Of a stretch of 64,000 bases of DNA, positions 12,449 to 23,266 are shown in pieces. The notes under the pieces were generated by a model. That model was not told the origin of the DNA. It was given only the letters and a program-made list of their open reading frames with translations, and did no database searches. Positions within the stretch are counted from its first letter, which is position 1. The number at the start of each line of letters is the position of its first letter. The stretch is from Cotesia glomerata (lineage: Eukaryota > Arthropoda > Insecta > Hymenoptera > Braconidae): contig NC_058166.1 of NCBI RefSeq assembly GCF_020080835.1, forward strand, positions 11,743,672 to 11,807,671. The letters run 5' to 3'. The position numbers and the translations under genes are program-made.

Positions 12449-14785
12449 TTTTAGTATTTTTGTAATTATAATGAAAATTTACAATCGGTACCAACTTAAA
12501 TCTCGTGTTGACTGCATTTTTACTGCAACCCATCCCCTTGAAGCTACAGTTTATGTAGATGTAATTCCAGTGCACTCTGGCGGCCGTAAATGTAAGCTGT
12601 GAATTACTTTTTAACTGTAGTTGCTTATCTATAGGAGGATTACTACACATTTTTATTTTATCTAGTCTGTGGCGCTGACCTTTCTCCATAAAAAAAAAGT
12701 CAGGATCGAAATTTGTGAGCGAGCTATAGTATGTGCTGATAAAATTTAATAATTTAAAGTAAATAAATTGTTATAAGTGAATATAATTAATTAATACGGT
12801 AAAGTCAATTATGAATTACTGTTATGATAAACAAATTGGATAAAAAAAGTACCGTAGAATTAAATAAAATTTCGCAGCCTCAAAAAACCGTTCTGCTTAC
12901 AGTAAACACAGTCGGTAGTCTGGCGCTCCGTTTACAACGGATTTGAACGGAACTTGGCGCCAGATTCTACCGAATCTGTGGATTACTATTTTCATGCACG
13001 TCTACTCATATTTTCGTATTAGTGTTATATGATTCTTAGAGAGTTCGTGAAGATCACAAAATTGCTTTACTTTGACGTATCGAAAGTAAAGCACTACCTT
13101 AACCGTTTCGCGTTATGGAGCATGCAAAAGTTTTCGTAATAATGGTCAAATTAATGACATAAAATTTAATTATGAAGTTTTTAGCCTAATTTCCTTGATT
13201 ATGCGCTTAAATTCCGGTAGCACAATGTGACAGTATTCAATAAAGGTCATGTAACAGTAATCAATTTTCCGTAACATTAATTATGGTAGTTGAACATTTA
13301 TAAGTAAGTGCTGATCAAAACTTAAGAGTCTGAAGCTGAAGTTCAAGAGTATCAAGTCTTTGAAAGTAAAGTAAACGATAAGTGACGAGCGATAACAATC
13401 AAGACTTTATTATTTTCGCTCATACTTTTATTAAAACGGTGGATTAAAAAATGTAGACACGCCAATAAAGAAAATTGAATTGCCCAAGTTTTAAAACTGC
13501 TGAAATAAAGTTGAGTGATGCGCTCATATAACTCGTTTCGCTTCTGCAACAAATTAAAGTATAAAAAAGATAAAAATAATTTGATAAATCGCAAGACTTT
13601 GACGAATGAGATTTCATAAACTTATTAAGAAACTGGACACGGAAAAACAAACAAAAAAGAAAAAGGAGATATATTTTATATTTTATATCACTTCTTAATG
13701 AATTCTCCACGTTGAATGAAACCCACGGGATGATGGAGATATAAAAACATTTTATTACTCTGTCTACAATTTTCTCGCTATAAACCTTTATGTATATATA
13801 TAGATATATATGAAACAAAAAATTGTGAAGATTACAAAAGAATCTCTAGAGTACACACGATTGCAACAAATGGAAATGATTGAATTCAATCTATTTCATT
13901 AAGTAAAATTGAAAGATATAAAACATAATTTTCATTCTTTTAGTTTAAAAAAAAAAATAAATAAATAAATAAAATTCTATCATATAAATTGTCACTTACC
14001 AAATATTTTATAGATGATTCAAAAATAAATCTTTTTTCAAATATGACCTCTAAAGTTATAAAATTTTTTGAGATAAATTTTTTGTTAGATGAATGAAAAC
14101 ATCAGTGAGTGAATTTGATGAAAAGTTAAGAATAATTATCAATATAAATAAATATTCAATTGAAAAAATTTTATTTTAACTTCTTCACAAAAATTGTTTG
14201 TACAAACAAAGCTCAAATGTTTATGTAGTAATATAGCTTTTGAATTGTTTTTCTTTATAAATCAATTTAGTGATTCTATGACTACAAATAACAATTTTAG
14301 ATAGTCACTTGGATTGTAAGTACTCAATGTTGACTTTAAAAACTGAATGCTTACAGAAAAAAAGAATTGACAATCAACAATATTGCTTTGTTTCATCTTC
14401 GAAACTTATTTCAATCTATTCATTCGTTTTTTTTTCTGTAAAAATTATCATTTAAAATTTCTAAGAGTTTGCCTGAATTTAAGTTTGATTATAATTTACA
14501 CGGAAAAAATTGGTGTAAAAATCGTATCAAAGCGATACAAAAACTGTAACACTGGTAATGCCATTTAGCTTCGATTTCAATAGATAGTTAAGTCATAGGT
14601 TGAATATTTCTTATGTATTTCTAATTTTAAGAATAATTATGAAAAATATCAATGTAAAAAGTCAGGTAAAACCAAATGTGCATGCCTTAAGCGCTCATGT
14701 CATACGTATGTTACTTAGATTTTTTTTAATTTCCCTTTTGCTCGGTCAGAGAGTCACTGTGAACTCTTTTTACTAAAAAAAAAAA
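12449..14785. other. Intron sequence, mostly single-copy
   Basis: 2.3 kb without a convincing gene. It contains the hairpin at 12904-12968 and an (AAAT)n tract near 13955-13970. Frames at 13352-13818 are low-complexity. Confidence 0.5.
12904..12968. repeat. Imperfect hairpin around GGCGC
   Basis: GGTAGTCTGGCGCTCCGTT pairs with AACGGAACTTGGCGCCAGA and TCTACCG across a short loop. Function unknown. Confidence 0.4.
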
Positions 14786-16517
14786 ATTAGGAAAACAGTT
14801 GAGCCTGAAGGCCATTCCTGCAACTTCCCGCCAATTCTATACCTAAACGCTTGAAATTCGAGCTCCTAAACACAATTTGTGTATTATTTTAAGCTCTCCA
14901 AGCTTAAAAAATAGCTTTTGTATGCTTTTGAGCTCTTAGAGCTCAAAAAAATTAATAGATGTTTGATAAAACACAATTTTTTAAATTTTCAAATCGCAAT
15001 AACTTTTGAATGAATGAACCGATTTTCACGCAGTTAGTGGCATTCGACGCAATTTTTTAAGCTTCATAAAAAATATTCAAGTTTAAATTGATATAACGAA
15101 AAATTTTGGAGTAATTCAGAAAAAACACTTTTTTCGGTTTTCTTTTGTCAACGATAACCCACGAACGAATCAACCGATTTTGACTGGACTGGCGGCAATC
15201 GACGTGGTTTTCTGATGTTAAGAGCTGATTAGTTTTTGCAATTGATCGGTAGAGCTGTTTAAAAGTTATTCCAGAAAAACCACATTTGAAAAAAATTTTT
15301 AAATTTCCCGCTAAGAAAATCGAAGATTTTCGAAAAATCGGGAAGTTATTGATTTTACCCCGTTTTTCGAAAATCGAGTTTTCATCAGATCTCGACGTTT
15401 TGAAGTCCTAGGAAGCTTTCCTGACTATTCCCGCGAGGGTGTCACTATGGCTGTGTGTATGTGTGCGTGTGCGCATGTGTGTGTGTGTAAAAGTATCTAA
15501 ACCACTTATAACTTTTAAATGGTTGAACGGATTTCTTTGCGGTTGGTGCCATTCGAAAGGGCTTCGCCAAACTTAGATTTCCTGTTAATTTGAACCAATT
15601 CGGACGGATAGATTTTGAGAAATTTGGAGAAATCTAAAAAAAAATAGAAAAAAAATTTTTTCAGAAGTGGTTTTTTTGGGATAATTTTTAAACGGCTCTA
15701 CTGATCAATTCCAAAGACTGATCAGCTCTCAACCTTGAAAAATCACATCGATCGCTGCCAATCCGGTAAAAATCGGTTGATTCGTTCGAGAGATATCGTG
15801 AACGAAAGAAAACTGAAAAAGTGTTTTTTCGGAGTTACTCCGAAATTTCTAGTTTGACCAATTAAAACTTAAAAATTCTTTATGAGGCTTAAAAAACTGC
15901 GTTGAATGCCGCCAACCGCGTAAAAATCGGTTCATTCATTCAAAAGTTATTGCGGTTTGAAAATTAAAAATATAGTGTTCTATGAAACTTCTATCAGACT
16001 TTTGAGCTCACAGAAAAGATATCTTTTGGAGCTTGGAGAGCCCAAAAGAACACACAGATTGTACTTTTGAGCTCGAAGAGCTCAAAAAAAGCGGCCAGGT
16101 GTTAACGGAATTAGCGGGAAGTTGCGGGGATGGCCTTTAGGGTCAACCGTTTTCCTAATTTTTTTTTGTAATTTTTTTGCGATTTCTCAAAATATACCGG
16201 TCCGAATCGTTCCAAAGTATATTCAAAATCTAAGTTCAGTCAAGCCTTTTCGAATGGCACCAACCGTGATCGAATCGGTCAAGCCGTTCAAAAGTTATAA
16301 GAGGTCTACATACATCCACACACACACACACCCGAATTTTTTTTTCTATTTTTGTTTAGATTTCTCCTAATTTCTCAAAATCTATCGGTCCGAATCAGTT
16401 CAAATTAACAGGAAATCTAAGTTCGGCGAAGCTCTTTCGAATGGCACCAACCGCGATGGAAATGGTTTAACTGTTCAAAAGTTATAAGAGGTTTACATAC
16501 TGACACACACCCACACA

Positions 16518-16586
<69 letters not shown>
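14786..16586 (+). repeat. (CA)n carrier repeat with an inverted copy nested inside
   Basis: A forward copy starts at AATTAGGAAAACAG and runs to ~15304. There a complete inverted copy (tail first: TTTCCCGCTAAG at 15305, head TTTTCCTAA at ~16158, with its own short GT tract at 15449-15490) interrupts it. The forward copy resumes and includes two versions of the segment before the CA tract (16176-16333 and 16370-16586). LINE A is inserted in the tract; the tail of the carrier is at 21673-21828. Confidence 0.7.
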
Positions 16587-16588
<2 letters not shown>

Positions 16589-17128
16589 GGGGCAGAAGAG
16601 ATACTGCTACCGGGCGCGTCTCCCCGAGCGGATGGGAGAACGCTCGCTGTCCTTGGATGACACTTAATCTCTTAGTTGATGAGGTACAGCGGGTAGGAGC
16701 CAAGCAAAATAACCAAACAAAATACGCTCCCGTGGACAAAACTCCCCTTTAATGGGTTGGTCGCACTAACTGACCTAACAAGACGATCGTTCTCTGCTGT
16801 GACCCACTGGGAGTGACCGGAACCTGTATCGTAGTTTCCGACGATGCAGGCCACGGCTGATGTGAGCTTGCTCTACCGAGGTGTAAGTTGCAGCAGTGGA
16901 TCAGGAGCCAGCCACTTCGGGCCTTGATCAGGAAGTACGCAGTGAGTGTTAGAGATCGGAATCTTCACCGCTCCGAGCGAGTCTAGTCCGTCCGTGTATT
17001 CCGGGACTGGCTAAGTGTCGGCTAGGCCTCAGGGAACTGGGGTAGGAGTACTATCTCCGAGGGTACACCCGTTCCTAGTTATGGCAACCCGCTCCACTCC
17101 GTACGATGCGCTGGTAAATCAAAAAAGA

Positions 17129-18445
17129 ATGAGTAAGTTACAGGAAACAAACATGAATAGAAACGGGCTTCATGCTCAACAAGCAGCGATTGAAGCAAGC
17201 GCTGACATGAAGAGAACGCAAGCGTTGGAGCGCCTTGAGAAGCTAACTATTGAGCTGCAAGAGTTTGTCCAAACTAAGGTCAATATCCACAAGGAGATAA
17301 AGACCAAGACAACCGGTGTGGTCAATGCTCTTGGAAGATTCAAGAAACTGGACGAGGAATGGCAGTCATCACGACGCCGCATGGAAACTGAAAATGAGAC
17401 GGAAGAAGCAATGGACACTGGAGCCGACGGTGACGGTGAATCTGCTGCTGAGGACAAGGGTGAAACTGACACAAGGTCTGGAAAGAGAAAGGACCGAGAT
17501 TCGCCAGAGTCAACCGACAAAGTCACAAAGAAGAAGGACTTGAAAAAAAGCCCTCTCCAACGACTGGCAGGGCAGGGCGACGAACCCAAGAAGACGACTG
17601 ACTGGGAAAAAGTACAGTCTAAGAGAAGGCTAGCTAGAGAGCAACTCTCAAAACAGCCGCCGAAGGAGCCCAGGCCAGAGCCTAAGCAGAAAAAAACACG
17701 CAAATGGATCAGACCCGACGCACTGATCATCCGCCCGGCCGAGAAAACAAAGTATGCCGAGATTCTGCGTCGTATAAAGCAGGACGTCCCAGATGAGCAG
17801 GTTCGTTCAACTGTGGATAAGATCAACAAGACCAGAAGTGGGGACTTGTTAATCACGATTTCGAGGAAGAGCACTGACAAAGGCCAAGGTCTGCAAAAGA
17901 CGATCGCGGACATCCTTAAGGAGGAGGCCAAAGTGATTTGCAAAGGGCCACAGGAGACCATCGAGATCCGAGATGTCGATGACGACACGACGAAAGAGCA
18001 TATTCAGACCGCTCTAAAGAGGGAAGCTGGAGAAAGTTGTGAAATCCCACTAGAGGCAATCAAGATCCGTAAAGCCTTTAGGGGTACACAGACAGCCACA
18101 GTGTCACTACCAGCAGCTGCAGCACAAAAGTTACTGGAGGGAAACTGCAAAATAAGGATAGGCTGGTCTAATTGCCGAATGAGAGCAACGAAGAGACCCA
18201 TACAATGCTTCAAATGCTGGCACTTTGGGCACTTCGGATCGCAGTGCAAAAGCGAAGTCGACCGGTCTAAACTCTGCATAAGGTGCGGATAAGAAGGACA
18301 CAAAATTGCTGATTGTAAAAATCCAGCTAAATGTGCACTGTGCTTTGAACGGCACGGCGTAGAAAAGGCGGCTCACCATGCAGGCACAAACAGATGCCCC
18401 ATCTTCCAAGAAGCGCTCCAGAAAATAACGAAGCCAAGAACATGA
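17129..18445 (+). pseudogene. LINE A ORF1 (gag-like), premature stop
   Basis: RNA-binding ORF1 protein of the LINE. I start at the ATG of MSKLQETN because copies B, D and E start at the equivalent ATG; the frame is open further upstream through MATRSTPYDALVNQKR. The N-terminal half is helical and charged (Lys/Glu-rich), followed by a basic linker. The C-terminal zinc-knuckle region begins CFKCWHFGHFGSQC at ~18208. A TAA at 18290-18292 falls inside the second knuckle, exactly after CIRCG, where copy B has CGQ. The remaining frame, with the third knuckle, stays open to a TGA at 18443-18445 that overlaps the ORF2 ATG. Confidence 0.85.
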
Positions 18446-21357
18446 AGATAGTGCAGCTCAACCTCAATCATTGTGAGGCTGCGCATGACCTGCTCATGCA
18501 AACTGTGCGCGAATTAGAGGCAGATGTAGCACTTATAAGTGAGCCTTATAGACATCTGAGTAACCAACCCTGGGAATCTGACAGCACTAACAAAGCCGTC
18601 ATCTGGTCCTGCGGTAAATGTCCTTTTCAGAGAACAGTCAACAATAAAGAAGCTGGCTTCGTAGCAGCATGGGTAGATGGCATCCGCTTCTACAGTTGCT
18701 ATGCACCACCTAGTCTCTCTAATGACCATTTTGAAGACTTCCTTGATCGGCTAACTGAGGACGCAAGAAAACACTTTCCCGTGGCAATAGCTGGTGACTT
18801 CAATTCCTGGGCAACAGACTGGGGCAGCAAGTTCACTAATACACGTGGAAAAGCACTTCTCGAGGCAATGGCCACTCTGGACGTGATCCTTCTTAATACC
18901 GGTGACACGCCAACGTATACTAAAGGAGAGACAAACTCAACTGTCGACCTTACATTTGTCAGCAGTTGCTTAGCTCGAAGAGGTTTTTCTTGGAAAGTAT
19001 TGAACATCTATACAGCCAGCGACCATAGTGCGATACTATGGGAAATATCAACTGGCCAGAAACTAACAAGAGACAACAGGAGCGCTAGCGCGGTTGGGTG
19101 GAAAGTTAAGTCTCTCGACCCCACTGCTTTAGTAGTAGCCTTAGACTGCAATCTGATCATCGTAGAAACTGCTGAAGAGAAGACCAAGGACCTAATGAGA
19201 AGAGTCACCCAGGCTTGCGACGCTAGTATGTCTCGGAAACGTCGCATAAATTCAAGACCTTCAATGCACTGGTGGAACGATCACATTAGCATTCTACGCT
19301 CAAAGTGTCTTAAAAAAAGAAGAAAGTCTCAGCGTGGCTACAGACGATCTAACTCCGCAGAGCTGTTAGCAGAGTATAAAAAGGCCCGTCGAGAACTGAA
19401 CAGAGCCATCAAAGAAAGCAAAAGACGTTGCTGGAAGGAACTGGTCGCAGAAGTTGAGAAAGATCCATGGGGCAGACCGTATAAGGTGGTTATGACCCAC
19501 TTGAAATGCCAACCAATGCCATCACCTACGTGTCCACAACTCCTAGAGAAGATTGTTACTACGTTGTTCCCCCAACAGCTGGTATTCACCTGCAAGTTGG
19601 AGCAGCTCAATTCTGAAGACATCCCAACTATCACGTTGGACGAGTTGATAGAGGCAGGAAATCGAGTAGGGAATAATAAAGCGCCGGGATTGGACGGAAT
19701 TCCTAATATTGCTCTGAAATCAATCCTTAAGGCAGCACCTACATTATTCCTGGACGTTTACGATACATGCCTGAAGGAAGGGACTTTTCCCCAGAAGTGG
19801 AAACAGCAACGGCTAGTGTTACTTCCGAAGGGGAAAAAGCCGCCGGAAGAACCGTCATCCTACCGACCACTCTGCATGTTAGACACGGCCGAGAACCAGT
19901 TTGGTTTCCGAAAAGGACGGTCAACTCTGGATGCTATCAAATTGGTTGTTGATATAGCCAAGGATGCAATCGCCGAAACGAGATGGAAAGGTGGAAAGAA
20001 GAAATACTGCTTGGTGGCTGCTTTGGACATCAAGAATGCCTTCAACTCCGCTAACTGGGACTGCGTTATGCGGGCTCTAGAAGAAAAAAACATACCAGGA
20101 TACCTTCGCAGAATAGTAACGAGCTACTTCACGAACAGGCTCCTGAAATATGACACGACGAATGGTACGGAAGTGTACGAAATCTCCGGAGGAGTGCCAC
20201 AGGGATCAGTCTTAGGTCCTCTTCTATGGAACATCATGTATGATGGTCTCCTGAGAATAGCATTGCCTACGGGAGTCAAACTTGTAGCATATGCGGATGA
20301 CGTAGCTGTCGTGATTGTCGCAAAGAAACTCGAAGAGATAGAAATGGCATTTGATATTACATTCAGACGAGTCAATGTGTGGATGGACATGGTGAACTTG
20401 CAACTAGCCAAGCATAAAACCGAGGCAGTGCTCATCACCAGCAGAAAAACGGTAGAAACCATCAAGTTGAGAGTCGGAGAACAAGAAATCACATCACAAC
20501 CATTTATCCGTTATCTGGGAGTGATGCTGGATGCACGACTCAACTTCAAACAGCAGGTGGAACATGTCAGTGCCAAAGCGTCAGTAGTGAGGGCTAGTCT
20601 CGCACGGCTGATGCCTAACATCGGAGGCCCAATGCAGAGCAGGAGGCTACTATTGTCATCAGTAGTCACATCAGTGCTCACTTACGGAATATCCATTTGG
20701 GCTGATGCACTGGAAACCCAAGAATCATGGAGAAAAGCTGGACCGATATACCGACTGAGTGCCCTACGAGTAGCTAGTGCCTTCCGCACTATATCAGAAG
20801 AAGCAGTGTGCGTCATTGCTGGAACCCTACCTCTTAGAGTTCTAGCAGAGGAAAGACGGGCCCTTTACCAACGAAAAAGGTCAACTGCACTGAGCCCGGA
20901 AGAACTTAGAATTGAAGAACGGCAGAAGAGCATAGGCCGATGGCAACTACAATGGGATGCTGCAGAGAAGGGTAGGTGGACGCACCGTCTCATACCTCGG
21001 GTCGACATTTGGCTTAACCGGAATCACGGTGAGGTCAATTACTATCTTACGCAGATGTTGTCGGGACATGGGTGTTTTCGAGAGTATCTACAGCGCTTTA
21101 AGCACGATGACTCTTCGGAGTGCCCGTCCTGCCCAGGAGCTGCTGAAGACGCGGAGCACGTCTTCTTTGTATGTCCTCGTTTCGATCCACAGCGTGAAGA
21201 ACTGGAGAGGATCCTGAACCAGAGAATGCAACCAGATTCACTAGTAGAAGCAATGTTGTCATCAGAAGTTGCCTGGAACGCTACCAACACGTTTGCAACA
21301 GAAGTCCTTAAAGACTTGCGTTCCACCGAAAGAAAAAGAGCAAATAGCAGAAGATAG
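18442..21357 (+). CDS. LINE A ORF2: endonuclease and reverse transcriptase
   Basis: 971 codons from the ATG that overlaps the ORF1 stop (ATGA). The N-terminal APE endonuclease has LNLNHCEAAHDLL, the SEPY Glu, AGDFNSW and the SDH-x-AILWE block. The RT shows NNKAPGLDGIP, FRKGRSTLDA, ALDIKNAFNSANW, GGVPQGSVLGPLLWN and the catalytic YADDVA. The C-terminus carries the C-x2-C-x8-H-x4-C knuckle CPSCPGAAEDAEHVFFVC. The frame is open throughout, but compared with B, D and E an in-frame 63-nt deletion removes the GKI-ERIIHQRI...ADPLL segment just before NQFGFRKG. That segment belongs to the RT fingers, so polymerase activity is probably lost. Confidence 0.9.
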   Translation: MKIVQLNLNHCEAAHDLLMQTVRELEADVALISEPYRHLSNQPWESDSTNKAVIWSCGKCPFQRTVNNKEAGFVAAWVDGIRFYSCYAPPSLSNDHFEDFLDRLTEDARKHFPVAIAGDFNSWATDWGSKFTNTRGKALLEAMATLDVILLNTGDTPTYTKGETNSTVDLTFVSSCLARRGFSWKVLNIYTASDHSAILWEISTGQKLTRDNRSASAVGWKVKSLDPTALVVALDCNLIIVETAEEKTKDLMRRVTQACDASMSRKRRINSRPSMHWWNDHISILRSKCLKKRRKSQRGYRRSNSAELLAEYKKARRELNRAIKESKRRCWKELVAEVEKDPWGRPYKVVMTHLKCQPMPSPTCPQLLEKIVTTLFPQQLVFTCKLEQLNSEDIPTITLDELIEAGNRVGNNKAPGLDGIPNIALKSILKAAPTLFLDVYDTCLKEGTFPQKWKQQRLVLLPKGKKPPEEPSSYRPLCMLDTAENQFGFRKGRSTLDAIKLVVDIAKDAIAETRWKGGKKKYCLVAALDIKNAFNSANWDCVMRALEEKNIPGYLRRIVTSYFTNRLLKYDTTNGTEVYEISGGVPQGSVLGPLLWNIMYDGLLRIALPTGVKLVAYADDVAVVIVAKKLEEIEMAFDITFRRVNVWMDMVNLQLAKHKTEAVLITSRKTVETIKLRVGEQEITSQPFIRYLGVMLDARLNFKQQVEHVSAKASVVRASLARLMPNIGGPMQSRRLLLSSVVTSVLTYGISIWADALETQESWRKAGPIYRLSALRVASAFRTISEEAVCVIAGTLPLRVLAEERRALYQRKRSTALSPEELRIEERQKSIGRWQLQWDAAEKGRWTHRLIPRVDIWLNRNHGEVNYYLTQMLSGHGCFREYLQRFKHDDSSECPSCPGAAEDAEHVFFVCPRFDPQREELERILNQRMQPDSLVEAMLSSEVAWNATNTFATEVLKDLRSTERKRANSRR

Positions 21358-21612
21358 AAGGAAGATAGTTAACACCTTAGCCACCAGAAGGAAGAGCAGT
21401 AGCTAGATCCTCCCTTCACGAAGTAATGCCTGACGGCGGTTTCCATGAGGAATTAGAGGAAAGAAGGAAAAGGGGTTTAGGGTTTAGTGGGTAGGGGCGT
21501 TAGTGTCGAGTTAGTATGACGCTGCGTCGAGTCGCCACATATCTAGGCCAAAGAGCTATGCCTAGAATCCGTAAAAAGGATTCCCCCCCCTACAAAAAAA
21601 GAAAAAAAAAAA

Positions 21613-21616
<4 letters not shown>
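21358..21616 (+). other. LINE A 3' UTR and A-rich tail
   Basis: Contains the block GTTTAGGGTTTAGTGGG and a conserved stretch ending GGATTCCCCCCCCTAC shared with B, D and E, followed by A-rich sequence. Shared 3' UTR sequence is what the RT of such elements usually recognises. Confidence 0.7.
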
Positions 21617-21667
<51 letters not shown>

Positions 21668-21828
21668 ACATACAGACATACAGACACCATCGCGGGAATA
21701 GTCAGGGAAGCTTCCTAGGACCTCGAAACGTCGAGACTCGATGAAAACTCGATTTTCGTAAAACGGGGTGAAAACATTAACTTCCCGATTTTTGAAAATC
21801 TTCGACTTTCTTAGCGGGAAGTTAAAAA
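21617..21828 (+). repeat. (CA)n and carrier tail to the right of LINE A
   Basis: (CA)n, then GACACCATCGCGGGAATAG, GGGAAGCTTCCTAGGACC and the tail hairpin AACTTCCCG...CGGGAAGTT. Nearly identical to 27836-28013. Confidence 0.75.
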
Positions 21829-22516
21829 TGAGGAAAACGGTTGACCCCGATGGCCATCCTTGCAGCTTCCCGCTAATTCCATACCTAGGCGTTTAAAATT
21901 GCACTTACGATGCTTTTGAGCTCTCCGAGCTCAAAAATACAATTTATGTCTTATTTTGAGCTCTCCTAGCGCATAGAAATAGCTTTCTTATGCTTTTGAA
22001 TTCTTTGAGCATAAAAATCTTATCAAAGTTCGATGAAACACGAGTTTTTTAATTTTCAAACTGCTATAACTTTTGAATGAATCAAACATTATTACGCGGT
22101 TGGCGGCGATTGATGTAGTTTTGTGAGCTCTATAAATAATTTGAAACAAAAAAATTAATCTGATGAAACATTTCGGAGTTATTACAAAAAAACACTTTTT
22201 TCGACAACGGTATCTCACGAACACATCAACCGATTCTGACGCTCTAGGTGGCGATTGATGCGGGTTTCTAAGGTTAAGAACTGATAAGTATTTGAGATCG
22301 ATCGGTTCAGCCAATTCGGAGATATTTAAAAAAAATGAAAAAAAAAACAACTTTTTTTGTCACTTTTTTGCAATTTCTCGAAATCTACTAGTCCGAATCG
22401 ATTCCAACTTACAGGAAATCTATGTTTGGCGAAGACCTTTCAAATGACTCCAACTGCGATCAAATCGGTTAAGCCGTTCAGAAGTTATAAGAGGTTTACA
22501 TGCATACATACACACA

Positions 22517-22588
<72 letters not shown>

Positions 22589-22727
22589 TACGGACATCAT
22601 CGCGAAAACATTCAGGGAAGCTTCCTAGGACCTCAAAACATCAAGATCTGATGAGAACTTGATTTTTGAAAAACGGGGTAAAACCAATAACTTCCCGATT
22701 ATTTTTGAAAATTTTCAATTTTCTTAG
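21829..22727 (+). repeat. (CA)n carrier repeat, last ~14 bp missing at LINE B
   Basis: Head GAGGAAAACGGTTGACCCC, three GAGCTC-centred palindromes, the three diverged internal subrepeats, (CA)n at 22505-22584, and the tail up to TTTTCTTAG. There the CGGGAAGTTAAAAA ending is replaced by LINE B. It matches 28014-28912 apart from a 2-bp deletion and a few substitutions. Confidence 0.8.
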
Positions 22728-23215
22728 CAGAAGAGATACTGCTACCGGGCGCGTCTCCCCGAGCGGATGGGAGAACGCTCGCTGTCCTTGGATGACACTT
22801 AATCTCTTAGTTGATGAGGTACAGCGGGTAGGAGCCAAGCAAAATAACCAAACAAAATACGCTCCCGTGGACAAAACTCCCCTTTAATGGGTTGGTCGCA
22901 CTAACTGACCTAACAAGACGATCGTTCTCTGCTGTGACCCACTGGGAGTGACCGGAACCTGTATCGTAGTTTCCGACGATGCAGGCCACGGCTGATGTGA
23001 GCTTGCTCTACCGAGGTGTAAGTTGCAGCAGTGGATCAGGAGCCAGCCACTTCGGGCCTTGATCAGGAAGTACGCAGTGAGTGTTAGAGGTCGGAATCTT
23101 CACCGCTCCGAGCGAGTCTGGTCCGTCCGTGTATTCCGGGACTGGCTAAGTGTCGGCTAGGCCTCAGGGAACTGGGGTAGGAGTACTATCTCCGAGGGTA
23201 CACCCGTTCCTAGTT

Positions 23216-23266
23216 ATGACAACCCGCTCCACTCCGTACGATGCGCTGGTAAATCAAAAAGTATGA
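23216..23266 (+). CDS. LINE B short upstream ORF
   Basis: 16 codons, MTTRSTPYDALVNQKV, whose TGA overlaps the ORF1 ATG as ATGA. The same peptide with one change occurs in D. In A and E the stretch is fused in frame to ORF1 because of one extra A. It may couple ORF1 translation to upstream termination; translation is not proven. Confidence 0.4.
   Translation: MTTRSTPYDALVNQKV

Larger units (their letters stand above)
16587..21616 (+). mobile_element. R1-clade LINE 'A' in (CA)n
   Basis: Near full-length non-LTR retrotransposon of 5030 bp. The 5' end (TCGGGGCAGAAGAG) follows (AC)n directly; the 3' end is a run of 15 A directly followed by (CA)n. It has a ~540-bp 5' UTR, ORF1 with knuckles, ORF2 with APE-type endonuclease and RT, and a ~260-bp 3' UTR. 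R1-clade elements such as Waldo, TRAS and SART insert into defined repeats; insertion into CA repeats is closest to Waldo. ORF1 has a premature stop and ORF2 has lost 21 codons of the RT, so the copy should not be autonomous. Confidence 0.9.

Noticed and set aside
16482..16739. Frames of alternating Cys-Val or Thr-His at CA/GT tracts (also near 22501, 31818, 39131 and 58463)
   Set aside because: Simple translations of the microsatellite.
17176..17988. 270-codon minus-strand frame opposite LINE A ORF1 (and a similar one at 23403-24176)
   Set aside because: Antisense shadow of a Lys/Glu-rich ORF; gives a Ser/Phe/Leu-rich product with no domain.
21988..22350. 120-codon minus-strand frame repeated identically at 28175-28537
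   Set aside because: It lies within the duplicated carrier repeat; identity reflects the recent duplication, not coding constraint.
22807..22989. 60-codon minus-strand frame conserved between LINE A and B 5' UTRs
   Set aside because: The two UTRs are ~99% identical, so conservation is uninformative; the frame is not kept in E or D.
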